A stretch of 64,000 bases of DNA from Coffea arabica (lineage: Eukaryota; Streptophyta; Magnoliopsida; Gentianales; Rubiaceae): the NCBI RefSeq assembly GCF_036785885.1, contig NC_092326.1, positions 42,804,287 to 42,868,286 on the forward strand, in the 5' to 3' direction. This document shows, one piece after another, positions 1 to 10,878 of this stretch. Made by a program: the position numbers and the translations under genes. How positions within the stretch are numbered: the stretch's first letter is position 1; each line of letters begins with the position of its first letter. The notes below the pieces were generated by a model. The model made no database searches. It was given only the letters and a program-made list of their open reading frames with translations, and was not told where the DNA came from.

Positions 1-807
1 TGGAAATTATTCATGTTTCAATTTGACACCATAGTGAACTAAGCATATTGATTTTCACTGGTTTTCTATCATCCATTATGGTCTTGACTGGTTTTAAAGT
101 GGGCAGACTTTGTCAAGGAGTTACACAAAGTAGTTGTTTTGGCTCATTAAAGCTAGATTCCGCAGCATTAGCATTATCACCACCAAACACTGCGTCCATC
201 ATAACTCATCGTGGACCCTTTTTAAGTCCTTTGGATTACATACAAATAAAAAGAGAGAGTTGGGGTTCACCAAAGATGTTGCCTGGTACCTACCTTGCAC
301 AGGTGGAGACTCTTAGATGAAGACATCTATCGAAATTATTAATGGCTCTTCACAGCTCAGGACTTCTTGTAGCCTTTCAGAAATCAGGCTGGCCTATAGT
401 AAATGCTGTTTGCAGTGAATTTAAAGTCCATTCGGATAGGAGATGTAGAGGTGTAAAGTTTCATAGTTCATAACTCATTACAGAACTCTTTTCCACCAAA
501 AGCTGTACTAGTAAAGAGAAATCTGATCAACAAGGTCCTTAAAACACATTCTGCGACAAGGAAAAAGCAGAGCACAGTTCCTATTAATTCAAATGATAAA
601 GACGGACCTACAACATCAAGTACATTGACTTCTCAACAGAACCACCGTGAATGGTTCACCTTTTCAAATAAAAAATGAAAGGAATGACTGAAATCACGTT
701 AATATGCATCATGAAAGATGCAGACTAGTCTGGAACAATTTTTGCTTCTTTGATGCACTTGATTTCGCGGTCTTGTAACCAATCGTATCATGGGCTCATT
801 TGTGCAG
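1..807 (+). other. Probable intron of the CASP-like gene
   Basis: No coding exon is recognisable here. The stretch ends in a pyrimidine-rich tract and TGTGCAG, directly before the open frame of the CASP-like terminal exon, so most of it is best read as that gene's last intron. The upstream exons for transmembrane segments 1 to 3 would lie outside the window. Confidence 0.5.
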
Positions 808-1059
808 CTGATGGCTTACCTGAGTCTGGCGGCGGTGGCGGCGGCAGCACAATCTGCTGTGTTTGCCAAGCTGGGGCAGACTGAGTTACAATGGATGAAG
901 ATATGTAATATGTACGGGAAGTACTGCAACCAAGTAGGGGAGGGGATAGCCAGTGCACTGATGGTTAGTCTTAGTATGGTGGTTATATCTGGCATCTCAG
1001 CTTTTAGTCTCTTCCGTTTGTACGGAGAGAACAAGGGAAAGAACAGTTCAAGATGGTAG
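808..1059 (+). CDS. CASP-like membrane protein, terminal exon (partial)
   Basis: The last exon of a Casparian strip membrane protein-like (CASPL, MARVEL-type four-helix) gene. It opens in phase 0 after TGTGCAG with LMAYLSLAAVAAAAQSAVFA (third membrane helix). An extracellular loop follows with two cysteines spaced as in the family (MKICNMYGKYCNQVG), then the fourth helix (ALMVSLSMVVISGISAFSLF) and a short basic tail ending SSRW. The loop and helix pattern resembles the CASPL2 group. CASPL proteins sit in the plasma membrane and form or resemble scaffolds for local wall modification; the role of this copy is unknown. The in-frame ATG 18 bases upstream lies in the intron and is not the start. 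An AATAAA-like signal near 1176 could serve polyadenylation. Confidence 0.85.
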   Translation: MMAYLSLAAVAAAAQSAVFAKLGQTELQWMKICNMYGKYCNQVGEGIASALMVSLSMVVISGISAFSLFRLYGENKGKNSSRW

Positions 1060-2283
1060 ACAGACTGGGCTGAATTATGTCATCAGCTCATGGTACATGA
1101 TCCTGCTGGATCTTCACTGTGACCCTTTTGAGCATCATATATGTGTAACCTGGTGGACTTTCTTTCTTCCTGTAAAATAAAAACAAACACCTGCTTTTTG
1201 TGGGAATTCTTGATCTTCTATGTTCTGTCACTGCTGCTTCTTGCACTAAAACGAAATTCACTGTTCTATTCATACAATCAGCATGCTAGGCTTAAATTTG
1301 TTCGAGTCCAGACGCTCCTTTGAGGTATATGGGTGTTGCAACTGGTGATATAAAATTGGCTTTTACTGAACTTTCAGACTTTTAACTGATTTTTTTTTTT
1401 TTTTTAAATCTAGTTGTTGTTAGCCAAACATTCGTTGCTTTGCAAGAAGATTGTGATACCTGCGGCCTTGATCCGCGACCTCTCTGCAATGCATTTCTAG
1501 TGTAACATTTTGCCATTCTATATATATAGAACAGTAAACAAGAGATCTGTATTTTGATCAAGAAAGTGGAATTTCTTGCCCATTCCATTGGGCAGGGAAG
1601 CAGTGTTTTACGACAATTTGAGAGTGTGATCTTAGGAAAGTAGAGGATGTTGGTGTTGTCCGAGGCAAAAGGCAAAGCATTTTTTCCCAAGGTCAGCCAG
1701 TGTGTAATGCATTGTCAAGTAGTGTGCCATTCCAGATTTGCATAGAATACTGAGTCCTGGTTAAGAGAGTGTTTGGTGCCCTACCATGAAATCAATTATA
1801 TCCTCCGTAAAATTCTCACAAATCCATAATTATATCCTCCGATCGGATCCGTATATGGGTCGAATATACCCAGCAGAAAGATTAGGCAAAAAAAATGAGG
1901 AAAATATCTTTCTAAACAAACATTAATTACACACCACAATCTCGATTAAAAATCACAAATTACTTTAGATAATTGTTCTGAGGTCTACAAATTAAGGCGC
2001 AAACAAATATTAAATATTCAAATATATTATCAAAGCAATTACCTATTCAAACACGGGTCTGGGTAAACGAAATTGTCGAAAATATTGAGCGGGTTCGGTC
2101 GGGTCTGGTCTGAACCCCCATCCGTTGACAAGCATCCCGGCCTCAAACAATCCCTCTCTCTCTCTCCCCCCTATAGGCTATAACAAGTCGTAATTGAATT
2201 CTACTACTAATAAATAAATATATATAAAGAAAAAAAGCCAAAACAAAACAAAACGAAGAATTTTCTTTCAAAGAAAGGAAAAA
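1060..2283. other. 3' UTR of CASPL and intergenic, then 5' leader of NAR1
   Basis: No supported gene. The first few hundred bases are probably the CASPL 3' UTR. The region then turns AT-rich. A pyrimidine tract (CT repeats, about 2150-2170) lies about 115 bases before the NAR1 ATG and fits a plant Y-patch core promoter or leader. Confidence 0.5.
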
Positions 2284-5200
2284 ATGTCGTCGGAGAAGTT
2301 CTCGGCGACGCTGCGGATAGGCGACTTGAATGATTATATCGCGCCATCTCAGGGCTGCGTTGTTTCTCTAAAGGCTAATTCCAATCCTAATCCCAATACT
2401 CCTCCTACTTCCTCTTCCAGGCTCGATAAATTTTATGCTGAGGTGAATTACTTTTTTTTTTTTTTTGGCTAAACCTTTTTTCTAGTGGAATTGTCTTGCT
2501 GAGTTCTGGATAATTATGCATTAGGGCTTACTTACACATTTTAATTTCAGCTCCTATGTTTGTCGAACTGTTAAAGTCTTCATATTTTCCCAGCTATCTT
2601 AGTTAATTTCGAATATGTTTCTTCTTTTTGAGAAAATTCTCGCCCGACGAAAACATTTGCTGGTTCATTGGTATGGTTATTTTAAACAAGTTGTGGGTGT
2701 TTGGTATCGGAGTTATATTGGGTTTTTGGTGTAGGAATTATAAAGGAGCAGCCTTTTCCTTGTTTTCTACCTGGGAGTACTATTACCTAATTTAATTTTG
2801 CTAGGTTTTTGAGATTGCTATTAAAAGAATAGAGACGTTTTTCTCTTACGTGATTCTGTAATCGGGATATGACCTTAGCTTTGCTTTATTCTTAAAGTTT
2901 CATTCTTGTGAGAGTAATTCTCGTTATTGCTACTTGGGCAGAACCCTGCGACACTTGGGAAAGCTGTCAAGCCAGTGGAAACTGAACCCGTAAAAATTTC
3001 CCTCAAGGACTGTCTAGCTTGCAGGTATTATTCTTTCTCCACCTTCGTCAATTTTCTCCCCTTTCATCCTTTGAACTTCATTTTGAAATTTCCATATACC
3101 TATAGCAAGAGAGACGCATCCGTATTCTTTTCTTGTATGTCGAATCTGGGATTAGTGCCTTACATTGCCAGCATTACACATAGTCTTCACATTGCTGAAT
3201 GTGTATGGTAACAATGGCATGATAATAAATGCCAATTTAAGGATAATAATGGTGTAGGTTTTAGGTCCTCATTGTGCATGCAGAATGTCTGTTTATCACT
3301 TTTTCTAGTTGTTGAGATGAACATTTGACATGTTAGTGTAGACAATTAATAAGTTTCAACAGAATTGTGGTGACTCGAACATGTATAGATCCATATTTTG
3401 GACTGACAACAATACTGAAGTTTTGCCTTTTACCTCCCCTGCCAATTCTGTTTTCTTGGTTGGTAAATCTCTAACTATCAGGTTCATAACATGAGATACT
3501 TATCACTCTCTTGCTCTCCAGGTTTGACAGTTATCATGATTCTTATACGAAAGCTAAAAAAAAAAAAGGTTGTCAGGAACTCATTGTGCGCATGTTGATT
3601 TTGCAGTGGGTGCATAACCTCAGCTGAGACTGTGATGCTTGAGAAGCAGAGCTTAGATGAGTTTCTTTCTAGTATCAATAAAGGAAAGGCTGTCATTGTC
3701 TCTGTGTCTCCCCAGTCTAGAGCCTCTCTTGCTGTTCATTTTGGCCTTTCTCCACTTCAGGTAGGCTTATTTTCATAGGTATTGTCTTGAATAGCAAACT
3801 AAATGAGGTTTTCAACTTTGCGTTATATTCTTGTAATGGCTCTAAATGCCTGTGACAGTCCTTGTGTTTCAATACAGGTTTTCAAAAAGCTGACAACATT
3901 ATTTAAAACATTGGGAGTGAAGGCTGTTTTTGATACCAGCTGCAGCCGGGACTTAACGCTTATTGAATCTTGTTATGAATTCATAACTAGATATAGACAA
4001 TGTCATTTGACTACTGATGAGAAATCCAAATTGGCCCTTCCCATGATTTCTTCTGCCTGTCCAGGTATACCTATACCTGACATCGTCCTTTTTTTTTTTT
4101 TCTCTTTTTTTTGGGGAAATGAAAACAATTTTATTCATCAGAACTGTAAAGATTTTACAAAGTAGTAGCTGATACCTGTACATCATGCAATATCAAACTA
4201 GTTTCCTATACTGATTGTAGTATTTACAAAGGAATTATCAAGTACAATTGAAACAGTTAAAAGTAATGCCCCGCTCTAGCAGCAAGTTCGAGTTGGTCTT
4301 GGTTTTAGGAACTCCTCGCCAAGTAGATCCTATTAATCTCAACTCATCAATAATAGCAGCCATTTTGGTATGTGAAGATGCAAAGCCCCAACACCCTAAC
4401 ATCGTAATAGCAGCCATTATGCCTAACACCCTACTTCTTATTGACTTTTATTCCTGTTATTAGCATAGACACCTAGATATCTATAGTTCTACTGAGCATC
4501 AAAATGTGAACAGATTTTGGGGGAGCTACTGCTTTGTCTCTTTGCTTTCTCTTTCTTTTGTTGTATTTTTCTCATTTTTAAGTGCCTGCTCGAGTCTTTA
4601 TGTGTCTGTTATATGATTATGATTGTTCATTCTTTAAGTGCAGGTTGGATATGCTATGCTGAAAAAACTCTTGGATCATATATTTTGCCATATATTTCAT
4701 CAGTCAAGAGCCCTCAACAAACCATTGGAGCTATTATTAAGAACCATATCTGTCAGATGCTATGCATAAGGTAATATACTATATGCATACTGAAAAATCT
4801 GGCCATTATTTGTCTTAATTACTTGACCCCTTTTGTACTCACAACTTGGCTTGTTACTTGACCATTGCCATGAAGTTTAGGGTTGAACTCTTTTTAAGAC
4901 AACTTCCAGATATGGGGATAAGATTATATACGATATGCAAGCTACTTTATGCATCCATCTCTTATTTCGAATAATTACCCCGTTTGCACTTGAAATGTGG
5001 AACAGTGGAATAGTCATTTAAGTGTTGCTATGAAGCTTCTGATTGTGATCCTCTAAGACAACTTCAGATTTATATGGTGCCATCACTTCCTTCCCAGGTT
5101 AAACTGCACATTTAGAGGTCCTAACATAATGGTGTTTTGATGGTTTAGTTACATATTTTTTAACTGCTGTGCTGGTTGCGGAATATGTACAACATTGACT

Positions 5201-7469
5201 GATTTGGTTGATCTGTGTGGAGTGACATGATGATTAGATATTGGATGGACAGAGATTATATCCGAATGGTTCGTTATGTATATTAAATTTCACTGTTGAC
5301 ATTGATTTATTCATGACAGGCCGGAGGATATATACCATGTAACAGTGATGCCATGTTATGACAAGAAACTCGAGGCTGTTAGAGATGACTTTGTGTTTCA
5401 AGTTGAAGCACAAGGTGAAAAGATCACAGAGGTAGATTCAGTGTTGACAACGGGAGAGTTGTTAGATCTGGTAAAGGTAATTTAAATTTTTTCCCAGTGG
5501 TAAAGTGGGCTAGGTGCGCCAAGGGAAAATATACCTTTCCAAGATAGAATTAAAAAGAAAAAAAAGGATAGAATTTAACCCTGTTGTTGGTGGCATTGTT
5601 TGTTATTTGGAACAATGGTTCTGTCTTCCCTTTCCCACTTTGTCCATGCTCCGTCACTTCTTCAAAAACATATCGTCATGTGTTTGTGGTTTTGTAGCTT
5701 TTTTCTCCTCCTGGAAAGCAGGTGGTTGTGCAAGTGTCATAATTCATTCACATGATTTATGTGTTGACTTTTGCAGTCGAGGTCAGTTGATTTTGCAAGC
5801 TTAGAAGAGTCTCCTTTGGACAAATTGTAAGAACACTTGTCACTGTTATCGAGTTGTTTTGCTCTGCAAGAGCAGTCATTAACAATACTAGCTTTTTGTT
5901 CCTACAGATTAGCGAATGCTGCTGAAGGCGGCCACCTTTATGGCGTCCATGGAAGCTCTGGAGGATATGCAGAGATAATATTTCGTTACGCTGCTAAAAC
6001 TCTTTTTGGCAAGGAAATTGTTGGTCCTCTCAACTTCAAGACTATAAGGAATTCTGACTTCAAGGAAGTGACACTTGAAGTACGTCCTTCCTTTTTTATC
6101 ATGTTTGCTCTCACCAAGAAATAGGAAGACTGCGTCCTTTCTGATATTTTAATATCTAGTAGACTTGTAGCACTTGCATAGGCATCTGGAGTCTCACTAT
6201 CCTATCAGGAGCTAATTGATCGACACCTCTTTAGATAGATGAACATTTCTTGTGAACCGCATCTCTTGTTGAGTTAGTACCCAATTGTGTCTAGATACTT
6301 AGAAGTTCTTCCATGATTACGCATATTCATGTAGCTGGTTTTGGTTGGCCTTGGACGTAGTTGGCATTGAATTGCATGATGTCTGCTTCAAATTGTAGTT
6401 TATACTATCAATAAGTTACTAATTATGATTACTCATCTGGAGATTATATTGCTTTGCAAGTTCCAAAACATGGTCTACATTAAGTTGTAATCATTGCTCA
6501 TGTAAATGCAGGTAGATGGAGAGACTGTCTTGAAGTTTGCTCTCTGTTACGGTTTCCGTAACCTGCAAAATGTTGTTAGGAAAATCAAAGCTGGAAAATG
6601 TGAATATCAGTTTTTGGAGATCATGGCTTGTCCCTCAGGTGGATGTGTTCTTAAGCTGCCTGTTTGCAGGCATGTTAATTGATATGCCCTATAGCATATT
6701 AAAGCACTTGTCTCATATTGTGTCTTTGCTACTAACAGGATGCTTAAATGGTGGAGGTCAAATCAAACCAAAGGCTGGTGAATCTGCAAAGGATTTGATC
6801 CAGTCATTGGAATTGAAGTACATGGAAAATGTGAGTCTGGGCTTCAGACTTTACGCGCACTGATTTTTGTCTCTCTTCAATTCTGTTTTGTCTTGGAAGT
6901 CCATTCCCCATATAACAATCAAGAGAAAGAAATTTATCTCCATAGGATGCTTAGAGAACCGTGTGCTCTCTGCTTGAGCTTGGTGGATGAGAACAAAAAA
7001 TGAATTCAACTTTCTACACGGCTTATTAATGGACCTTCCCTGCTTGTAGCGTCATATGTATTATTCCTCTGTGTCTTCTCTGTCTTCTACCTGCCTGTGG
7101 TTTGCAGAGAGCTCCCTCATTTCCCTATTTATGTTGGCCATCTACCTTGTTAAACTGTTACTTATGCAATACTTTATACATTATTAATGCAGAAGGTATG
7201 TTGTATTAGCATGTTGAGTATTACGTGCAGCCGTGGATAGAAAATGGAAATTTTTATGCTTTTTGTTCCTCTTGTTCTTTGAGGGTTCAAGGAACTGACA
7301 ATTGTTTCTTTGTGAGGTTACTGAGGCTGATCCTCTTGAAAATCCGATCATCAAAGGATTATATGCTGAATGGCTTGATGAACCTGGTTCAGAGAAAGCA
7401 AAGAAACACATGCACACAGAGTACCATCCTATAGTGAAAAGCATAACTTCTCAGTTGCAGAACTGGTAA
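2284..7469 (+). CDS. NAR1: Cytosolic Fe-S cluster assembly factor NAR1
   Basis: An [FeFe]-hydrogenase-like protein of the cytosolic iron-sulfur assembly (CIA) pathway; it links the early scaffold to the CIA targeting complex. I read 11 exons: 2284-2442, 2942-3024, 3607-3760, 3878-4064, 4644-4770, 5320-5476, 5777-5826, 5908-6079, 6512-6638, 6739-6830 and 7317-7469. They total 1461 bases and 486 residues, close to plant NAR1 length. The N-terminus [19 protein letters not shown] is diagnostic. The N-terminal cluster ligands are Cys25, Cys77, Cys80 and Cys83 (CLACSGC). The H-cluster-like ligands are Cys193 (SSACPGW), Cys249 (VMPCYDKK), and Cys403 and Cys407 (MACPSGC). The chain ends in Trp (QLQNW), like other NAR1 proteins. 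No disabling change is seen. The exon 11 acceptor (TGTGAG) is less pyrimidine-rich than the others. Confidence 0.95.
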
Positions 7470-8377
7470 GCTGCATTGTGCCTGCCTCAGCCAACAGATG
7501 CGACGATTGTCTGATGATCATTCAGAACTACAATGCTGGTGAACTACTACTCTTCAGGCACATTTTGTAGTTTCTTTGTATTGCTGTTTTTTCGTTGATG
7601 TTCGTCTCCTCTCGGTCGCCAGACCACATTTTTGAGGCCAATTTTGGTAGGAAGAACGGATCATTTGATGCAGTCTTAGTTCATACATGTACATAACTTG
7701 TACATTGTTGTTTTTACAATTGAAAAGTATATGTATTATTCAATCAATACAACCTGGTTGATCGGCTTTTTCTTCTTAATATTTTACTGGTGCCACGTGT
7801 TGATCGGCTTTTCACCGGAATTGCATTTTCAATTAGCTTAATACAGTGGAAATGGGAAACAGAGTTACTTTCTTTCTTTCTTTTTTTTTTTTCAAAAAAA
7901 AAAAAAAATTATCCTCTACAATTCATGTATGCTCGAGTTAATGGCCTGAATGCCCTCAACAACCAAACGTCAATACGGGTACCCAGTTTGACGTCTGGAC
8001 CAGCGGTCGAGCGAGCTCTTGATTGAGAACGGATATGAAATCGCTTTCGTTCGTTCAATGTAAATTACTGCGTATTGTGATGTCCAACCCCGTCGAACCA
8101 TCGGGTCGTAGGACGCTGTCTTTCCTGCGGGTTCCAAATGGTATTTGCCCCGGGACGTGAAACCCAAACCGAGTGGCAAACTATAAAAAGGCCCAGCAGC
8201 ATTGGTAGGAGCAATTCATGCAAGATTTTCAAAGGGCCATTCGTTGGCAAGGTTACTTTCGATCTTTTACATTTATGATCATCTCCATAACCTACTGTAT
8301 GGTGGTCATCCTGAACGCAGAATGTGTATCTGTATCTGACAGCTAGAACTCTTTCATTTTTTATCACAATTAAATTA
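7470..8377. other. NAR1 3' UTR and intergenic DNA
   Basis: The first roughly 300 bases are probably 3' UTR. From about 7980 to 8340 the DNA is more GC-rich and contains CCCGGGACGTGAAACCCAAA and a TATAAAAAG. This may be a promoter or LTR remnant, but I cannot assign it. Confidence 0.3.
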
Positions 8378-8413
8378 TAGGGCTATACGGACTCGAACCG
8401 TAGACCTTCTCGG
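8378..8413 (-). pseudogene. trnV-UAC: Plastid tRNA-Val(UAC) 3' exon remnant (NUPT)
   Basis: Read on the minus strand, this 36-base block matches the 3' exon of the intron-containing plastid trnV-UAC: it starts CCGAGAAGGTCTACGG, carries the T-arm GGTTCGAGTCC and ends at TAGCCCTA. The adjacent bases (8414 to about 8450) look like the 3' end of the trnV group II intron. The 5' exon with the anticodon loop is not seen, so this cannot make a tRNA. It is best explained as a short plastid DNA insertion in the nuclear genome. The right-hand limit of the plastid stretch is uncertain. Confidence 0.75.
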
Positions 8414-9055
8414 CAAAATAGATCAAACTTCTTTCTCGAGCCAAAGTGAGAGCATCGAAAGACGAAAATATGGCCTATTCAACTATTTATGCATAGTAAG
8501 TTGACCTCCACGTGTCCCCAACAAACCATTGAGAAGAGGTTGGATAAAAGTAGGATCCATAAAGAATTGGTTTTGATCGCGTAAAGCCGAACTGGTGTTA
8601 ATGCACTTCTTTATAAGTACCATTTTTAACTTATATTTTTAGAAGCTATAGCTTTTGTGATGTGGTTGTAGCATTTAAAAGAGCAAAAATGTAGTTTAGA
8701 GTTTTTTCAAGATTTTGTCATATAAATAGCAAAATTAAGGACGGTAAATAATATTTTTAAAATCTCAGAAGTAAATATTAAGAGAAATCTCAGAAGAAGA
8801 GGTTTCTGATATTGCCCTCTCAAACTATAGAGCACAAACTAGCGATCAAGTGAAGTCAATTTGTTATGCCAGTAGCTTGAACAATGCACGACAAATTTTC
8901 TAATCTCAAGTGTCAAATTCAAAGCCATCCGATAGTGGCACTTCTATGCAACCAATAGAACAAGAAAAGCCGTTTTTCAATTAATTATCTAAAGATTTGA
9001 AGGTCATTTACGTGTTTGTGTAGTTTGGCCAAATTTATATATAGTAAATCTTATA
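8414..9055. other. Intergenic; left end may continue the plastid insertion
   Basis: No open frame, RNA gene or repeat is recognised after about 8450. The sequence is AT-rich. Confidence 0.4.
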
Positions 9056-9180
9056 TACATTGACAGTGTATACATTATCACCGTTTGATTCATGACATGC
9101 GTGCAAAAATTGAATTTCAAATTTAAATTTTGTATAATTATCATTCATCCAACGTTGATAATGTGTACACTGTCAGTGTA
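9056..9180. mobile_element. MITE with 28-bp inverted repeats
   Basis: A 125-bp element. The left arm (9056-9083) reads TACATTGACAGTGTATACAT and onward to ATTATCACCG; the right arm (9153-9180) is its reverse complement with only a few mismatches. The loop is AT-rich and non-coding. I could not find a convincing target-site duplication, so the superfamily is open. Confidence 0.7.
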
Positions 9181-9192
9181 GAAAAAATTAAT

Positions 9193-9195
<3 letters not shown>

Positions 9196-9238
<43 letters not shown>
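9196..9238. repeat. (AT)n microsatellite
   Basis: About 21 uninterrupted AT units lie immediately right of the 9056-9180 MITE. A (CA)n run also occurs near 9797-9812. Confidence 0.95.
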
Positions 9239-9244
<6 letters not shown>

Positions 9245-9913
9245 GAAAAATTGACAGCTTTACATACAGGTGTACTATCACACTGATCCTTGTGTGAGTT
9301 TTACGGAGGACTTGAAAGGTTTTTCTGTCGTATTAAGCAAATTGTATACTGGCTAGCCTTACTTTGTCTGTTTGTTTGTAGTCAAACAGAATTACAGATT
9401 CCTTAATTCTTCCATAACAGCAATAGATTAGGCAAAGTTTAACAAGTACATTGGAAAAGCAGAATCAGCAAAGCATTTGAATCTTCACTACTCCTGCATA
9501 GTTTCTTTGTCAAATTAAGTTTATAACTGAATTGTAAATAGTATTCATACTCAATTGTAAGAAACGCCTTTTTTCTCTTTTTTTTTTTTCATGAGTTTTT
9601 TGTGGGGTGGGGGCGGGGTCTGTGGAAGAAAAATAGGTTGACCTAAAACGTCAAGCTTAGGAGTCTTAGCATATGTTAGCATAGAAACTGGAATACTTAG
9701 TGGGGTCGGGGTTCAATATATGGCAAGTGCTAGTGTGGGGCAGTCTTACCTTAATTTGTGCGTCATTACCTAGAAGGATATGCGTATGTACAGTGTACAC
9801 ACACACACACACTCATTCTTGAACAACAACTTAGAATACAAAACTGTCCCAAAAAAAAAAAAGGGCCAAAGGGGGAGTAGGGGTTTCACGGCTGTTTCTT
9901 TCCGTTTCGTTTC
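9239..9913. other. Intergenic, nothing recognised
   Basis: Low-complexity tracts (poly-T near 9580, G-rich 9601-9620, poly-A near 9850) and no supported gene. Confidence 0.5.
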
Positions 9914-10734
9914 GGGTTAATTACAAGAAGTCCCCTCAAGGTTTGGTATGTTTTACGGTTTATCCACTAAAGTTTTATCTTTTCACTTTATCCCCTTGAC
10001 TTGTGGTCAGAACAAACATTTAATAATGGTACTAATTGTTGATATCAAAAAGACAATGGTATCCCTAAAAAAATTATGGATAGACATAAATACCCATAGG
10101 GTCAGGTCAAATATAGTACATATTTTTCTTCCTTTATCACAAAGTTTTGGGTTTATCCATGAAATAATCCCATGCATGACGATTCCAGATAAAAGGATTT
10201 TCGCATTTCAAATTATTTTTCTAAAAAGTGTAAAACTATAATTAATCTATTGTAAAAATTAAACCTTATAATTTGGATATCTAATAAATCTCCTTTCGAA
10301 ATTTTTTGATGTACAAAATCTTCTGAAGAATGTTATTTTGCCACGTTCGTAGGTTTTTTGAATTGGTTCTTTCACATGGTGTAGTAAACAACATCTAAAG
10401 GAACAGTCAGGAAACGAATTTGAAGAAACTTAGAACTTTTTTTTTTCTATTTTAGCTGCAAATGTTGCGTATGAAGGGGAGAAATTTGCTTGATGTGATA
10501 ATGCTCAAAACGTACTAGAGAACTTTTGGGGTTGTCTCTTCATACAACATTAAGAGGGCCATTTTTATCAGAAATTTTAATGATTAAAATAGGGGTATTT
10601 TCTTCAACTATAATGTTTAAAGGTCCATTTGTTGATGTAGACTGATGGGGGGGAAAAAGTGAAAAAAATAAAATGTTAGATGGTAAACTGCGAAATACAT
10701 CAAACTTTATCGGGATTTCTTTGTGATTCAACCT
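9914..10734. mobile_element. Mutator-type long-TIR element, 9-bp TSD
   Basis: An 821-bp non-autonomous element. The left end begins GGGTTAATTACAAGAAGTCC, and about 50 bases from 9914 pair with the reverse complement of the right end (10684-10734). Both flanks carry the identical 9-mer TTTCGTTTC (9905-9913 and 10735-10743), the duplication length typical of Mutator-like transposons. No transposase frame is present. The right end lies about 145 bases upstream of the SERP-like start codon, so the element may supply part of that promoter. Confidence 0.85.
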
Positions 10735-10878
10735 TTTCGTTTCGTTTCCCTTCTTGTCTTGTCTGCCTGCCTCATTATCCAAATCCCAACAAGAAGACAT
10801 ACGTTACTTCCTCCTCCTCCTCCTCCTGCACCGTCAACCACTAGAGCAGTAGCAGAAGCAGCTTCAAAACCCCACAAC

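Noticed and set aside
48-320. 90-codon open frame near the left edge
   Set aside because: No family resemblance, overlaps another frame, and sits in what is best read as a CASPL intron.
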